Assembly (NCBI GenBank): GCA_963805985.1
Contig: CAWDWG010000010.1
Span: 186,001-250,000 of the forward strand
Direction: 5' to 3'
DNA length: 64,000 nt
Source: Bog-257 sp963805985
GTDB taxonomy: Bacteria; Acidobacteriota; Terriglobia; Terriglobales; Acidobacteriaceae
In this document: positions 53,062-61,602 of the stretch, one piece after another
Layout: each line of letters begins with the position of its first letter
Position numbering within the stretch: position 1 is the first letter of the stretch
Position numbers and translations under genes: made by a program
Notes under the pieces: model-generated
What the model was told of the DNA's origin: nothing
What the model saw: the letters and a program-made list of their open reading frames with translations, nothing else
The model's database searches: none

Positions 53062-53424
53062 AGATGGAGAGATGTTGGGTGGAGTACGCCTGCAGGCGTG
53101 CATTTTCGGATGAAGAAAGTGATTGTGCTTTAGCGCCTGAGGTAAATCGTTAGCGCAGCGGCTAAAGCCGGATATCGGAATAGCTTCAGCTGCACCGCTG
53201 AAGCGGGCTCCACCCAAAGGCTACCGCCGGCTAAAGCCGGGGCCTCCGGCCCGCGCTCAGGAGGAAAGGGACCAAGGCTTGGGTATTAACGCCGGCGGCG
53301 GGGATGCCGCCGGGACAGCCGGCCAGAGGCCGGCGCTACGCTTGCAACATTTGCCGCATTGGCGGACTCTCACTAGAGAAGAACCGCAACAAGGGTCATA
53401 CTAAAATATGAGCAAGGAGCAGCT
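53062..53424. repeat. intergenic palindromic repeats
   Basis: Contains GCCTGCAGGC (53088), several GGCTAAAGCC units (53159-53240) and a GGACAGCC-type element at 53291-53339. No gene seen. AAGGAGCAGCT at 53415 is the ribosome site of the next gene. Confidence 0.5.
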
Positions 53425-53727
53425 ATGAACGAACACGACGACGACGAATACAGCACGCAGGGAGAATATCGCTCCTCGGACAGGAACGTCGGTCTGGGGC
53501 TGACCATGCTGTTCATTGGACTGGCGGCGGGGGCCGTCGCCGCATTATTGCTGGCGCCCAAGACCGGCAAGCAGATGCGCCGCCAACTGCGCCGTACCTA
53601 TAACGACGCTCGCGATGTCATGGAGGATCTCGGCGATCAGGCCAGCGACTGGGTCGATCGCGGGTCGGAGTGGGCGGAGAAGGCGAAGCAGCGCGTTGCG
53701 CCGTTGAGCAAGCCGTTCCGGAAGTAG
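53425..53727 (+). CDS. YtxH-domain small membrane protein
   Basis: 100 residues with AAGGAG 6 nt upstream of ATG. Acidic N-terminus (NEHDDDEYSTQ), one membrane helix (GLGLTMLFIGLAAGAVAALL) directly followed by APKTGKQMRRQLRRTYNDAR, the usual YtxH/GvpP-like signature. The C-terminal amphipathic helix holds DLGDQASDWVDRGSEWAEKA. YtxH proteins are linked to general stress; the exact function is unknown. Confidence 0.88.
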   Translation: MNEHDDDEYSTQGEYRSSDRNVGLGLTMLFIGLAAGAVAALLLAPKTGKQMRRQLRRTYNDARDVMEDLGDQASDWVDRGSEWAEKAKQRVAPLSKPFRK

Positions 53728-53930
53728 TTGCGCCGGGAGAATCTGCGGCGCGGGAGTAGGCCGGCCTCTGGCCGGCTGTAGTGGGGCCTCCGGCCCGCAC
53801 CTGTACCGAGACGCGAACTGTAGCACCAATCTCTACTCCGACGCGCAACGCTGGCGGCGGGACGCCGCCAGGACAGCCGGCGCTACAGTGGCGTGCGCTC
53901 AGCGGCGCTTGATATACAATCCTCGCGACG
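53728..53930. repeat. intergenic palindromic repeats
   Basis: GCCGGCCTCTGGCCGGC near 53759 and a GGACAGCC-type element at 53851-53886. No gene seen. Confidence 0.45.
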
Positions 53931-54137
53931 TTGCATCTCAAGAACTCTGTTCTTGGCTCGTCGCGGGCAATCGTGGCGCTACTGTTCCAACTCGCTATGT
54001 TTGTGGGGAGTGCGCAGGCGCAGCAGCCTGCGGTCGCGCATTGGCCGTGGTGGCTGCGGATACTCGCGGTGTTGGGAGTGATCGTCTTCATTCGCATCGC
54101 GGTGACGTTTGCTCGCAACAGCGGCCGCCCGCAATAA
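53931..54137 (+). CDS. possible small membrane protein
   Basis: 68 residues from TTG at 53931. A hydrophobic, signal-like first part (AIVALLFQLAMFVGSAQAQQ) and a membrane helix near the end (WWLRILAVLGVIVFIRIAVT) are visible. No strong ribosome site and no known family. The composition is protein-like, but the start is uncertain. Confidence 0.4.
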   Translation: MHLKNSVLGSSRAIVALLFQLAMFVGSAQAQQPAVAHWPWWLRILAVLGVIVFIRIAVTFARNSGRPQ

Positions 54138-54687
54138 ACCGCGTTCTCTCATGGGCTGTAGAGAGCGTGTCGCGGCCCGAGCCACAGATCCCTCGGTCGG
54201 ACTAAAGTGTCTGCGTGAGAACCCTGTCGTCCCCGGGGGACTCGAAATCCCTTTACCGCCTACCCAGCGCTGAAGCGCTGGGCTTTCCTATTTTGCGCCC
54301 GAGGCGCGGGTTTGTTGGCTACTCAATCATCGCGATGTTCCACCACGGTTTTGCAAACCCAGTTCTCACGCAGACACTAAAGTCCTCGGTCGGGCTGACC
54401 AGCAAAAACGGAAAGAGCCTGGATGCTGCCCTGAAGGCCAGCCCTACCGGGCAAGGACCTTCCAAGGGCTGTGGCTTGCAATTGGTCCCACTAAGACAAA
54501 ATATCCTCGTCAGGCGCAATCAAAGTGGGGGTATAATTCTGATCACGAAAGCCTGCTCCCGCTTTCCGGGCTGGACTTTGGACCAGGCTGGCACCAGGTC
54601 TCTTTCATCGCCTCGAATTACTTGCTCTCAAGCTGATGGACGCGTGGTTTAGCCTCCGGTCAGTGCTCCTGGCTTTAAGGGTAGGTA
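54138..54687. repeat. repeat-rich intergenic region before the kinase operon
   Basis: A partial half-element near 54184-54207 (ACAGATCCCTCGGTCGG), palindromes CCCAGCGCTGAAGCGCTGGG at 54262 and GGCCTGAAGGCC-like units near 54430. The promoter of the kinase gene should be in the last 200 bp, but I cannot place it. Reading frames here are not protein-like. Confidence 0.45.
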
Positions 54688-57411
54688 ATGGAACCGATCG
54701 ACAAGCGCGACGAACAGAACGCCGTTCTGATGTCCGATAGTCGCGATCGTCTGCCTCCTCACGATCTCAACGAAAAACCGATCTTCGCTCCCGGCGACGT
54801 CATCAGTGATCGTTATCGCGTGATTCGTTTCATCGCGCGCGGCGGCATGGGCGAAGTATACGAAGTGGAAGATTGGGAGCTGCAGTCGCGCATCGCGCTG
54901 AAGACCATCGCGCCCGAGCGTGCCTCTTCGCCCAAGCAGGTGGCACGGTTCCGGCAGGAAATCCAGCTGGCGCGCAAAGTCAGCCATCCCAACGTCTGCC
55001 GCGTCTTCGATCTCGGCCGCCACAAGATGTCGGCCTCGTCGTCGTCTGGCGCGAATGCGCCGCGAAGCGGGGACTCCGGCTCCGTCCACGACGTTCTGTT
55101 CCTCACCATGGAGCTGTTGCCGGGCGAAACGCTCAGCAGCTATCTGGAAAAGCACGGTCCGATGACCACCGAGCAGGCGCTGCCCATCGTGCGGCAGCTG
55201 GTGAGCGCGCTGGCGGCGGCGCACCACATGGGCATCGTGCATCGCGACTTCAAGCCCGGCAACGTGATGCTGGAGGAGACGCCGAACGGAATGGTCGCCA
55301 AGGTCACCGACTTCGGTCTGGCCACCAATCCTGAATCGGACGAGACCATCTCGCGCTCGATCACGCAGGTTCTGGGCACGCCGGAGTACATGGCGCCGGA
55401 GCAGCTGCGCGGCCAATGCAGCAATCGCACCGACATCTTCGCGCTCGGCCTGACGGTTTTCCAGATGCTGACAGGTGCGCTGCCCATCTCGGCGGACACC
55501 GCGTCCAAAGTTTTGAAGACGAGCGAGACCGGCAAGCGCGGCGGATATCGCTGGCGCGGGGCGATCAGCAAGTCGCTGGCCACGAATCCTGCCGAGCGCT
55601 TCGCCAGCGTGGAAGAGTTCTGGTATGCGTTGTCGGGCGAGCGCGTGCCCGGGCAATTTGGCTGGAAGGCCATCGCAGCCAGCACGCGGCGGTTCTGGAT
55701 CATCTACGCGGCCGCGGCATGTCTGGCGATCGGTGGAATTGCAGCGGTGCTCACCGGCGTCGTGCCCAATCCTTTCCGGCGGCTGCCGCAGCAGAAGCAC
55801 ATCGCGGTGCTGCCGTTCGAGAACATCGGCAACGACGCGTCCAATCAGGCGTTCGCCGAAGGCATGGCGGAGAGCTTGACCAGTAAGCTGTCGCAGTTGG
55901 AGCGTTATCAGAAGTCGTTCTGGGTGGTGCCGTCGAGCGACACGCGCAACATTAAGAGCCTGGACGAAGCCTATCGCAACCTGAACGTCACCCTGGCGGT
56001 GACGGGCAGCATCGAGCACACCGCCGACGGAGTGAATCTCACCGCCGATCTGGTCGATCCGCAGAACCACCGGCAGCTGGCCTCGCGCTCGATTCATGTC
56101 AACTCTGCCAACCTGGAGGAGATGCAGCAGCGGGTGTGGGAGGCGGTGGCTGACATGCTGGATTTGCAGGTGAGCCGGAAGATCAAGGACGAACTCGCCG
56201 CCGGTGGAACCAATCAGCCGCACGCCTTCGAGTTGTATGAGCGAGGCGTCGGTTATCTGAAGGTCAGCGATTTGGGAGATACCGATCGCGCCATTGGACT
56301 GTTTGACCAGGCGATCGTCGACGATCCCCAATATGCCCAGGCGTACGCCGGACTGGGCGACGCATATGCGACCAAGTACTTTCTGACCAAGGATCCGCAA
56401 TGGATTGCCCTGGCAACCCAGAATGCGGCTCGCGCCGTGCAGCTGAATGATCGCCTGATCCCGGTACGTACGACGTTAGCGCGCGTCTACCAGGAAACGG
56501 GACAGTTAGACAAAGCGCTGGCCGAATATCAGCTGGTACGGGAGCAGGATCCGTCGGTCATGGAGGCCGTGAATCAAATCGGCGAGATCTACCAGGCGCA
56601 GGGAAAGTATCCTCAGGCCGAGAACGCCTTTAAGGATGCTATCGCCCGATGGCCGACATACTGGCAAGGCTATGTTAACCTCGGCGCACTTTATTACCAG
56701 CAAGGGCAGTTTGCCAAGGCCGTCGAGCAGTTTCGGTTGGTCATCGATTTAGCGCCAGACGAAGCTGTCGGGTATTACAACCTTGGCGGAGCCTATATCG
56801 CGCTGGGTCGCAACCAGGATGCGATTACCGTCTTGAAAAAGGGACTCGGCATCACGCCGGATGCTAGTGCCTGGACCAACCTGGGCGCGGCTTACATGTA
56901 CGTCGGCAAATGGGAAGACGCGGCCGAGGCGATGAAGAAAGCCACAGAGATGGTTCCCAACGATCACGTTTTGTGGCGCAATCTGGGCGACAGCTACGAT
57001 CAGATTCCCTCGCGGCGTGGCGACGCTCGTCAGGCCTACGCAAAAGCGTTGGAGACGGCGACGGCGGAGCTGAAGGTCAACCCCAAGAATCCCGTCGTCC
57101 TCAGCGGAATTGCGCTCTACCAGGCGCACCTGGGCGACAGCAAGCAAGCCGAGGAATTCATTAACCGCGCCCTGCAGATCGCTCCCAAAGACAGCGACAC
57201 GTTATTCACATCAGCTTTGGTTTACGAGCTGATCGGCAATCGCGACCAGGCGTTGAAGGCGGTTCAGGCTGCGGTCAAGGCCGGGTATTCTCTCGACGAA
57301 GTCGAGAAGGAGCCCGAACTGCGCGGCCTGCAATCCGATCCTCGTTATCGGCAGTGGGTTCAGGAAGAAAAGAAGGCAGAAGTCAACCCCGGGGTCACCA
57401 AAACTTCTTAG
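54688..57411 (+). CDS. Ser/Thr protein kinase with TPR repeats
   Basis: 907 residues. The kinase domain (about 40-310) has the Gly-loop IARGGMGEVYEVED, the lysine in IALKTI, the catalytic loop HRDFKPGNVM, DFGLA and the APE-type YMAPEQLRG. One membrane helix lies near 333-357 (FWIIYAAAACLAIGGIAAVL). A FlgO-like block follows (HIAVLPFENIGNDASNQAFA, then LAVTGSIEHTADGVNLTADL). From about 500 on there are at least eight TPR units (AQAYAGLGDAYATKYFL). The kinase end faces the cytoplasm and the TPR end the periplasm. Its 3' end overlaps the ribosome site of the next gene, so it forms an operon with two secreted proteins. Confidence 0.92.
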   Translation: MEPIDKRDEQNAVLMSDSRDRLPPHDLNEKPIFAPGDVISDRYRVIRFIARGGMGEVYEVEDWELQSRIALKTIAPERASSPKQVARFRQEIQLARKVSHPNVCRVFDLGRHKMSASSSSGANAPRSGDSGSVHDVLFLTMELLPGETLSSYLEKHGPMTTEQALPIVRQLVSALAAAHHMGIVHRDFKPGNVMLEETPNGMVAKVTDFGLATNPESDETISRSITQVLGTPEYMAPEQLRGQCSNRTDIFALGLTVFQMLTGALPISADTASKVLKTSETGKRGGYRWRGAISKSLATNPAERFASVEEFWYALSGERVPGQFGWKAIAASTRRFWIIYAAAACLAIGGIAAVLTGVVPNPFRRLPQQKHIAVLPFENIGNDASNQAFAEGMAESLTSKLSQLERYQKSFWVVPSSDTRNIKSLDEAYRNLNVTLAVTGSIEHTADGVNLTADLVDPQNHRQLASRSIHVNSANLEEMQQRVWEAVADMLDLQVSRKIKDELAAGGTNQPHAFELYERGVGYLKVSDLGDTDRAIGLFDQAIVDDPQYAQAYAGLGDAYATKYFLTKDPQWIALATQNAARAVQLNDRLIPVRTTLARVYQETGQLDKALAEYQLVREQDPSVMEAVNQIGEIYQAQGKYPQAENAFKDAIARWPTYWQGYVNLGALYYQQGQFAKAVEQFRLVIDLAPDEAVGYYNLGGAYIALGRNQDAITVLKKGLGITPDASAWTNLGAAYMYVGKWEDAAEAMKKATEMVPNDHVLWRNLGDSYDQIPSRRGDARQAYAKALETATAELKVNPKNPVVLSGIALYQAHLGDSKQAEEFINRALQIAPKDSDTLFTSALVYELIGNRDQALKAVQAAVKAGYSLDEVEKEPELRGLQSDPRYRQWVQEEKKAEVNPGVTKTS

Positions 57412-57419
57412 GAGGAGAA

Positions 57420-57923
57420 ATGATGACTTGCAAGTATGTGATGCGTCACCTTGTCTTGCTGACGCTGGTAGTTTCGCTGGGTTCGCTGGGATTGTGGGCG
57501 GACAGCACGTCCGATCCCTGCCCTTACACCACACAATGTACGGCGACCTGTACCAGTTCGCCTTGCCAGGTGCAGGTGACGCAAACCGGAAATAGCCTGA
57601 GCTTGTTGTACAACGGAACGAACGCAGCCGTGTTATGCGCAGGCGACGAGAGCACGGTGACTTGGGCCACCTCCACCGCGACCCCCGCCATGATTGGAAC
57701 GTTCTTCAGCGCGACGCATTACCCTGGCAGCACGAATGTTGTCACCGGCAGCAACGCCGTCCCCGCCTCGACCACCGTGACGGCTTCCAATCAGGCGAAC
57801 AGCTGTTACGTCTACCAGGTCATCGTTTGCAATTCCGCCGGCAGCTGCGGGGTGCTCGATCCCAAAGTTGTGGTGACGGGAGTGCACGTGGAAGGAAAGC
57901 ACAAGAAGAAAGACAAGGACTAG
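57420..57923 (+). CDS. secreted cysteine-containing protein, kinase operon (paralogue 1)
   Basis: 167 residues from ATG at 57420, with AGGAGGAG beginning inside the kinase stop region. Signal peptide near the N-terminus (VLLTLVVSLGSLGLWADS). The mature protein starts DPCPYTTQCTATCTSSPCQV and ends with SCYVYQVIVCNSAGSCGVLD, DPKVVVTGV and a Lys-rich tail (KHKKKDKD). Six or more cysteines could form disulfides. It is homologous to the next gene: CYVYQVIVCNSAGSC here, CYVYSFVVCNKDGDC there. No known family; the link to the kinase suggests a sensed or regulated surface protein. Confidence 0.75.
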   Translation: MMTCKYVMRHLVLLTLVVSLGSLGLWADSTSDPCPYTTQCTATCTSSPCQVQVTQTGNSLSLLYNGTNAAVLCAGDESTVTWATSTATPAMIGTFFSATHYPGSTNVVTGSNAVPASTTVTASNQANSCYVYQVIVCNSAGSCGVLDPKVVVTGVHVEGKHKKKDKD

Positions 57924-57984
57924 CCGTGTCCTCGCTCTGGGCGCGCCACCAAGTTGCGTCTTATGAAATGGCCAAGGAGGAACC

Positions 57985-58458
57985 ATGAAGCGAAGTGCTA
58001 TGGGCCCCATCTGGCTGTGGTTGACGCTCGCAATGTTATTCGCTCCCATAGCAGCTAGCGCTGACAACACTCCAGACCCCTGTTTGGATATCTCGTGTCC
58101 GGTAACCTGCGGAGGCGGTGGCTCGGCCTGCGTCGTGCAGTTGAAGTACGACAAGTCGAATGCTACCGCCCAGGTGTTGGTGAATGGCTCACCTGCCCCA
58201 TTGTTCTGCGTCGACAGTGGAACCAAGGTGAAGTGGGTCACGGCCAACGCGCGCTCGTCCTATGCGGTGTCCTTCAATCCGAAACACACGCCGTTTGGCG
58301 AGAGCCTCTTCCTGGGAGATGCCAAGCATCCCTACTCGGCGACTGCGACCAATCACGGCGGCAACGACCGCTGCTACGTCTATTCGTTCGTGGTCTGCAA
58401 CAAGGACGGAGACTGCCAGCACGCCGATCCGAAGGTCGTGATCAAGGGATCGCCGTAA
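57985..58458 (+). CDS. secreted cysteine-containing protein, kinase operon (paralogue 2)
   Basis: 157 residues with AAGGAGGAACC before the ATG. Signal peptide (WLWLTLAMLFAPIAASAD). The mature part begins NTPDPCLDISCPVTCGGGG and has the same C-terminal block as its neighbour (RCYVYSFVVCNKDGDC then HADPKVVIKGS). The shared middle reads LFCVDSGTKVKWVTAN, matching LCAGDESTVTWATS. Cysteine spacing is conserved between the two, which supports paired disulfides. No Lys tail here. Function unknown. Confidence 0.75.
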   Translation: MKRSAMGPIWLWLTLAMLFAPIAASADNTPDPCLDISCPVTCGGGGSACVVQLKYDKSNATAQVLVNGSPAPLFCVDSGTKVKWVTANARSSYAVSFNPKHTPFGESLFLGDAKHPYSATATNHGGNDRCYVYSFVVCNKDGDCQHADPKVVIKGSP

Positions 58459-58637
58459 GGTAGTGCGGCGGGAACGGGTAGTGCGGCGCTTTAGCGCCGC
58501 GTTACGCGAAGCAGCCTTTTCTTCCAGAGCCTGCTTCAGCGGGCGGCACTGCCGTCGGCTGAAGCCGACTCCGGATCCAGTAAGAATTCGCAAACGCGGG
58601 CCTAAAGGCCCGCTCTACCTGACGGTCAAAGAAACGA
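58459..58637. repeat. duplicated ~100-bp palindromic element, copy 1
   Basis: 58472-58572 contains GCGGCGCTTTAGCGCCGC, GCTTCAGCGGGCGGCAC and GTCGGCTGAAGCCGAC in that order; the same series recurs at 61291-61392. It is followed by GCGGGCCTAAAGGCCCGC. No gene seen. Confidence 0.7.
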
Positions 58638-59531
58638 TTAATATAGCCGGAAGTTTACTTCGACGTTGATCATCACCGGGACGGGGTGGCCGTCCTTCTT
58701 GGCGGGATCGAAGCGCCACTGCTTCACCGCTTCGATGGCTTTCTCGTCCAGGCCCATGCCCAGCGAGCGCTGCACGCGAATGTCCTGCGGCTTGCCTTCG
58801 GCGCTCACCACCAGCCAGAGAACCACCGTCCCCTGATACTTGGCTTTGCGCGCTTCTTCGGAATACTCGGGATCAGGCTCGTACAGCACTTTGGGAGCGC
58901 TGACGCCGCCGCCCACACGATAAGCGCCGCCGCCGTATCCACCGCCATGTCCCGGACCAACGCCCGGACCGGTTCCCGATCCCACGCCGCCGCCCGTGCC
59001 GCTGCCAATGCCGCCGCCGGAGCCGGTGCCGTTCGACGCCGGTCCCATAACCCTGGACAGCGGATCGCCCAGCGCGCCAATCGTCGGCAGCTTGATTTCA
59101 GGCGGAACAACAACGGTAGGCAGAACCGCCAGCTTGGGATTGTCGTTGCGGATCACGATGGCCGGAGGCACGATCTGGTCTTTGGAAAGCTTGGGCAGCG
59201 CGCCTTTGGGCGCATTCAGCTTGTCGCGATCGCCACCACCGCCGCCGCCGCCCGCCTTCGTCTTGGAGACGGCCATCGGCAGGTACGGGCTGATGTCGGT
59301 GACCAGGCCGGTAACCTGTTGCTTAATCACATCCTGGTGCGTGGATACCCAATAGCTCGACCAGATGAGCAGCCCCACGGCGATCATATGTAGAACAAAT
59401 GAATAGAAAAAGGTGCCCTTGCGCTGGGGATACAGGCCCTCACCCTCGCCAAATAAGGCGGGGATTACCTGATCCTCGGGCGCAACTGGAACCGTTTCAT
59501 TGACCGGTTTTGGAGCCGCGGAAGTAGCCAT
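58638..59531 (-). CDS. TonB-family energy transducer
   Basis: 297 residues. Membrane anchor near 42-64 (FFYSFVLHMIAVGLLIWSSY), then a linker rich in Gly, Pro and Lys including a long glycine stretch (about 185-225), and a TonB C-terminal domain (VLYEPDPEYSEEARKAKYQG, GTVVLWLVVSAEGKPQDIRV, AIEAVKQWRFDPAKKDGHPV). It would couple the proton gradient to outer-membrane receptors. ExbB and ExbD genes are not adjacent. The linker is Gly-rich where many TonB linkers are Pro/Lys-rich. Confidence 0.9.
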   Translation of the reverse strand: MATSAAPKPVNETVPVAPEDQVIPALFGEGEGLYPQRKGTFFYSFVLHMIAVGLLIWSSYWVSTHQDVIKQQVTGLVTDISPYLPMAVSKTKAGGGGGGGDRDKLNAPKGALPKLSKDQIVPPAIVIRNDNPKLAVLPTVVVPPEIKLPTIGALGDPLSRVMGPASNGTGSGGGIGSGTGGGVGSGTGPGVGPGHGGGYGGGAYRVGGGVSAPKVLYEPDPEYSEEARKAKYQGTVVLWLVVSAEGKPQDIRVQRSLGMGLDEKAIEAVKQWRFDPAKKDGHPVPVMINVEVNFRLY

Positions 59532-59674
59532 CGGGATTTACTACAGTATAGACCCGAATAGTTGCGAAAGGTTCCACAAAAAAGTGCGGCGCACAGGGGA
59601 CTTTGTCCCGTGTCGGCTGCGATTCATCCCGAAATGGTTCCAGGACCGGGTGTAAGATTTCATCGGACCCTCGG

Positions 59675-61195
59675 ATGACACGATTCTTCGCCATCCTGAT
59701 TGCACTTCTATCGCCTCTGGGCTTCTCGTTCGCGCAGGTGACCCACGACCATGGTGCTCCGGAGCAGTTGGGCACGGTATCGTTCGCGACGTCCTGCAGC
59801 CCGGCGGTGCAGGCCGAATTCCAGCGCGGCGTAGCCTTGCTGCATTCCTTTGCTTATTCCGCCGCCCAAAGCACCTTCAGCCAGGTTGCCGAGAAAGATC
59901 CCGGCTGCGCCATGGCGCATTGGGGAATCGCCATGAGCTACTACCACCAGCTCTGGGAACCTCACATCGCGCCGGCCAACCTCGGTCCAGGACGACAGGA
60001 GATGCAGCGAGCCCAGCAGATCGGCGGAGGCACCGCTCGCGAGCGTGAGTTCATCGCCGCGCTGGCCATCATCTACGCCACCGACGACACCGCTTCCTTC
60101 GCAGCGAAAGCCCAGCGCTACGCCGACGCGATGCAGAAGCTGGCAGCGGACAATCCCACGGATGTCGAGTCGCAGGTGTTCTACGCGCTGGCCTTGCTGG
60201 CTACCGCTTCTCCCAACGACAAGACGCATGCCAACCAGAAGCGCGCGGTCGCGGTGTTGGAGCCGCTCTACGCCAGGTATCCGCAGCATCCCGGCCTGGC
60301 GCACTACATGATCCACGCCTGCGACAACGCGGAGATGGCGCCGCAGGGGCTGGCGGCCGCGCAGGCATACGCCAAGATCGCGCCCTCGGCGCCGCACGCC
60401 TTGCATATGCCGTCGCACATCTTCACCCGGCTGGGCATGTGGGACGACTCCATCGCCTCCAACGTCGCTTCTCAAGCCGCGGCTCGCCAGCATGGCGACA
60501 TCGGAGAAGAGCTGCACGCCATGGACTACATGGTCTACGCCTATCTGCAAAGCGGCCGCGACGCCGAGGCGGCGCAGGTGGTCGGGCAGCTCAAGACGAT
60601 GCCGGAATTGAGTCAGGGTGACTACAAGGTCGCCTATTCGGCAACCGCCCTGCCGGTTCGCTACGCGGTCGAGCGCAAAGACTGGGCAGCCGCCGCTGCC
60701 ATCGTGCCTCCGCCATCCACCGCGCCCGCTCATGTGACCGCGATTGCAGTGTGGGCTCGTGGACTTGGCCTGGCGCGTACCGGACATCCTGATGAGGCTC
60801 GCGCGCAGGCGGCAATCCTGCAGCAGTTGCAGCAGCAATCCCAGGCAGCGGGCCGCGATTATTGGGCCGGCCAGGTTGCGATACAGCGGCTCGAAGTGCT
60901 GGCGTGGGCGGCGCAGGCGGAAGGCAAGTCGCAGGACGCTGTCGCTCTGCTCCGTCAGGCTGCCGACACCGAGGACGCGGTCGAGAAGAGTCCCGCCACT
61001 CCCGGGCCAATCGTTCCGGCGCGCGAGCAGCTTGGCGAACTCCTGTTGCTGATGAATCAGCCCCAGGCCGCGCTGAAGGAATTCCAGGTCTCGCTGCAGA
61101 ACGCTCCCGGACGCCGCGGCTCGGTGACCGGAGCGGCCCGCGCTGCGCAACTCGCCAGCGAAACGTCGGCGCCTGCATCCAAGACCGGCGGTTAG
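59675..61195 (+). CDS. exported TPR-type hypothetical protein
   Basis: 506 residues from ATG at 59675, chosen because a signal peptide starts there (RFFAILIALLSPLGFSFAQ). Helical repeats follow (AVQAEFQRGVALLHSFAYSA, AMAHWGIAMSYYHQLWEPHI, HPGLAHYMIHACDNAEMAPQ, APHALHMPSHIFTRLGMWDD). The HYMIHACDN and HMPSHIFTRLG blocks, with paired histidines, recur in a conserved family of TPR proteins of unknown function in Acidobacteria and others, as I recall it. A metal-binding or scaffolding role is possible. Confidence 0.82.
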   Translation: MTRFFAILIALLSPLGFSFAQVTHDHGAPEQLGTVSFATSCSPAVQAEFQRGVALLHSFAYSAAQSTFSQVAEKDPGCAMAHWGIAMSYYHQLWEPHIAPANLGPGRQEMQRAQQIGGGTAREREFIAALAIIYATDDTASFAAKAQRYADAMQKLAADNPTDVESQVFYALALLATASPNDKTHANQKRAVAVLEPLYARYPQHPGLAHYMIHACDNAEMAPQGLAAAQAYAKIAPSAPHALHMPSHIFTRLGMWDDSIASNVASQAAARQHGDIGEELHAMDYMVYAYLQSGRDAEAAQVVGQLKTMPELSQGDYKVAYSATALPVRYAVERKDWAAAAAIVPPPSTAPAHVTAIAVWARGLGLARTGHPDEARAQAAILQQLQQQSQAAGRDYWAGQVAIQRLEVLAWAAQAEGKSQDAVALLRQAADTEDAVEKSPATPGPIVPAREQLGELLLLMNQPQAALKEFQVSLQNAPGRRGSVTGAARAAQLASETSAPASKTGG

Positions 61196-61602
61196 GTAGA
61201 GCGGGCCTTTAGGCCCGCGTCTCACCGGCCATATCCTGAGGCTTCGGGCTGGACGCAGGCCTGAAGGCCTGCTCTACCCCAATCAAACCTGAACGGGTAG
61301 TGCGGCGCTTCAGCGCCGCGTCACGCCATTTAATTTTTCCTTCCAGAGCCCGCTTCAGCGGGCGGCACTGCCGTCGGCTGAAAGCCGACTCCAGTGAGAA
61401 AAGAAATAAGAACGGCTTATCGGCACGACTGAAGTCGTGCCCTGTTACGAACCGGTCGCGTGACGATTTTTTCGGCGTCCTGTATAGCCGACTCCGGATT
61501 CTTGCTCACGCACGCAAACGCAGGCCTGCTCTACCAGCGACAATCCGGTGCCCCAGAGCCTGCCCTGAGCTTGCCGAAGGGTTCACGTCCGCCTTTTGGA
61601 CG
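61196..61602. repeat. repeat-rich intergenic region, second copies of two elements
   Basis: GCGGGCCTTTAGGCCCGC at 61199, GCAGGCCTGAAGGCCTGC near 61254, the second copy of the ~100-bp element (61291-61392) and the second copy of the 75-bp GGCACGACTGAAGTCGTGCC element (61416-61490). No gene seen. Confidence 0.7.

Noticed and set aside
54649..56400. 583-residue minus-strand frame
   Set aside because: Shadow of the Ser/Thr kinase, whose catalytic motifs are all on the plus strand.
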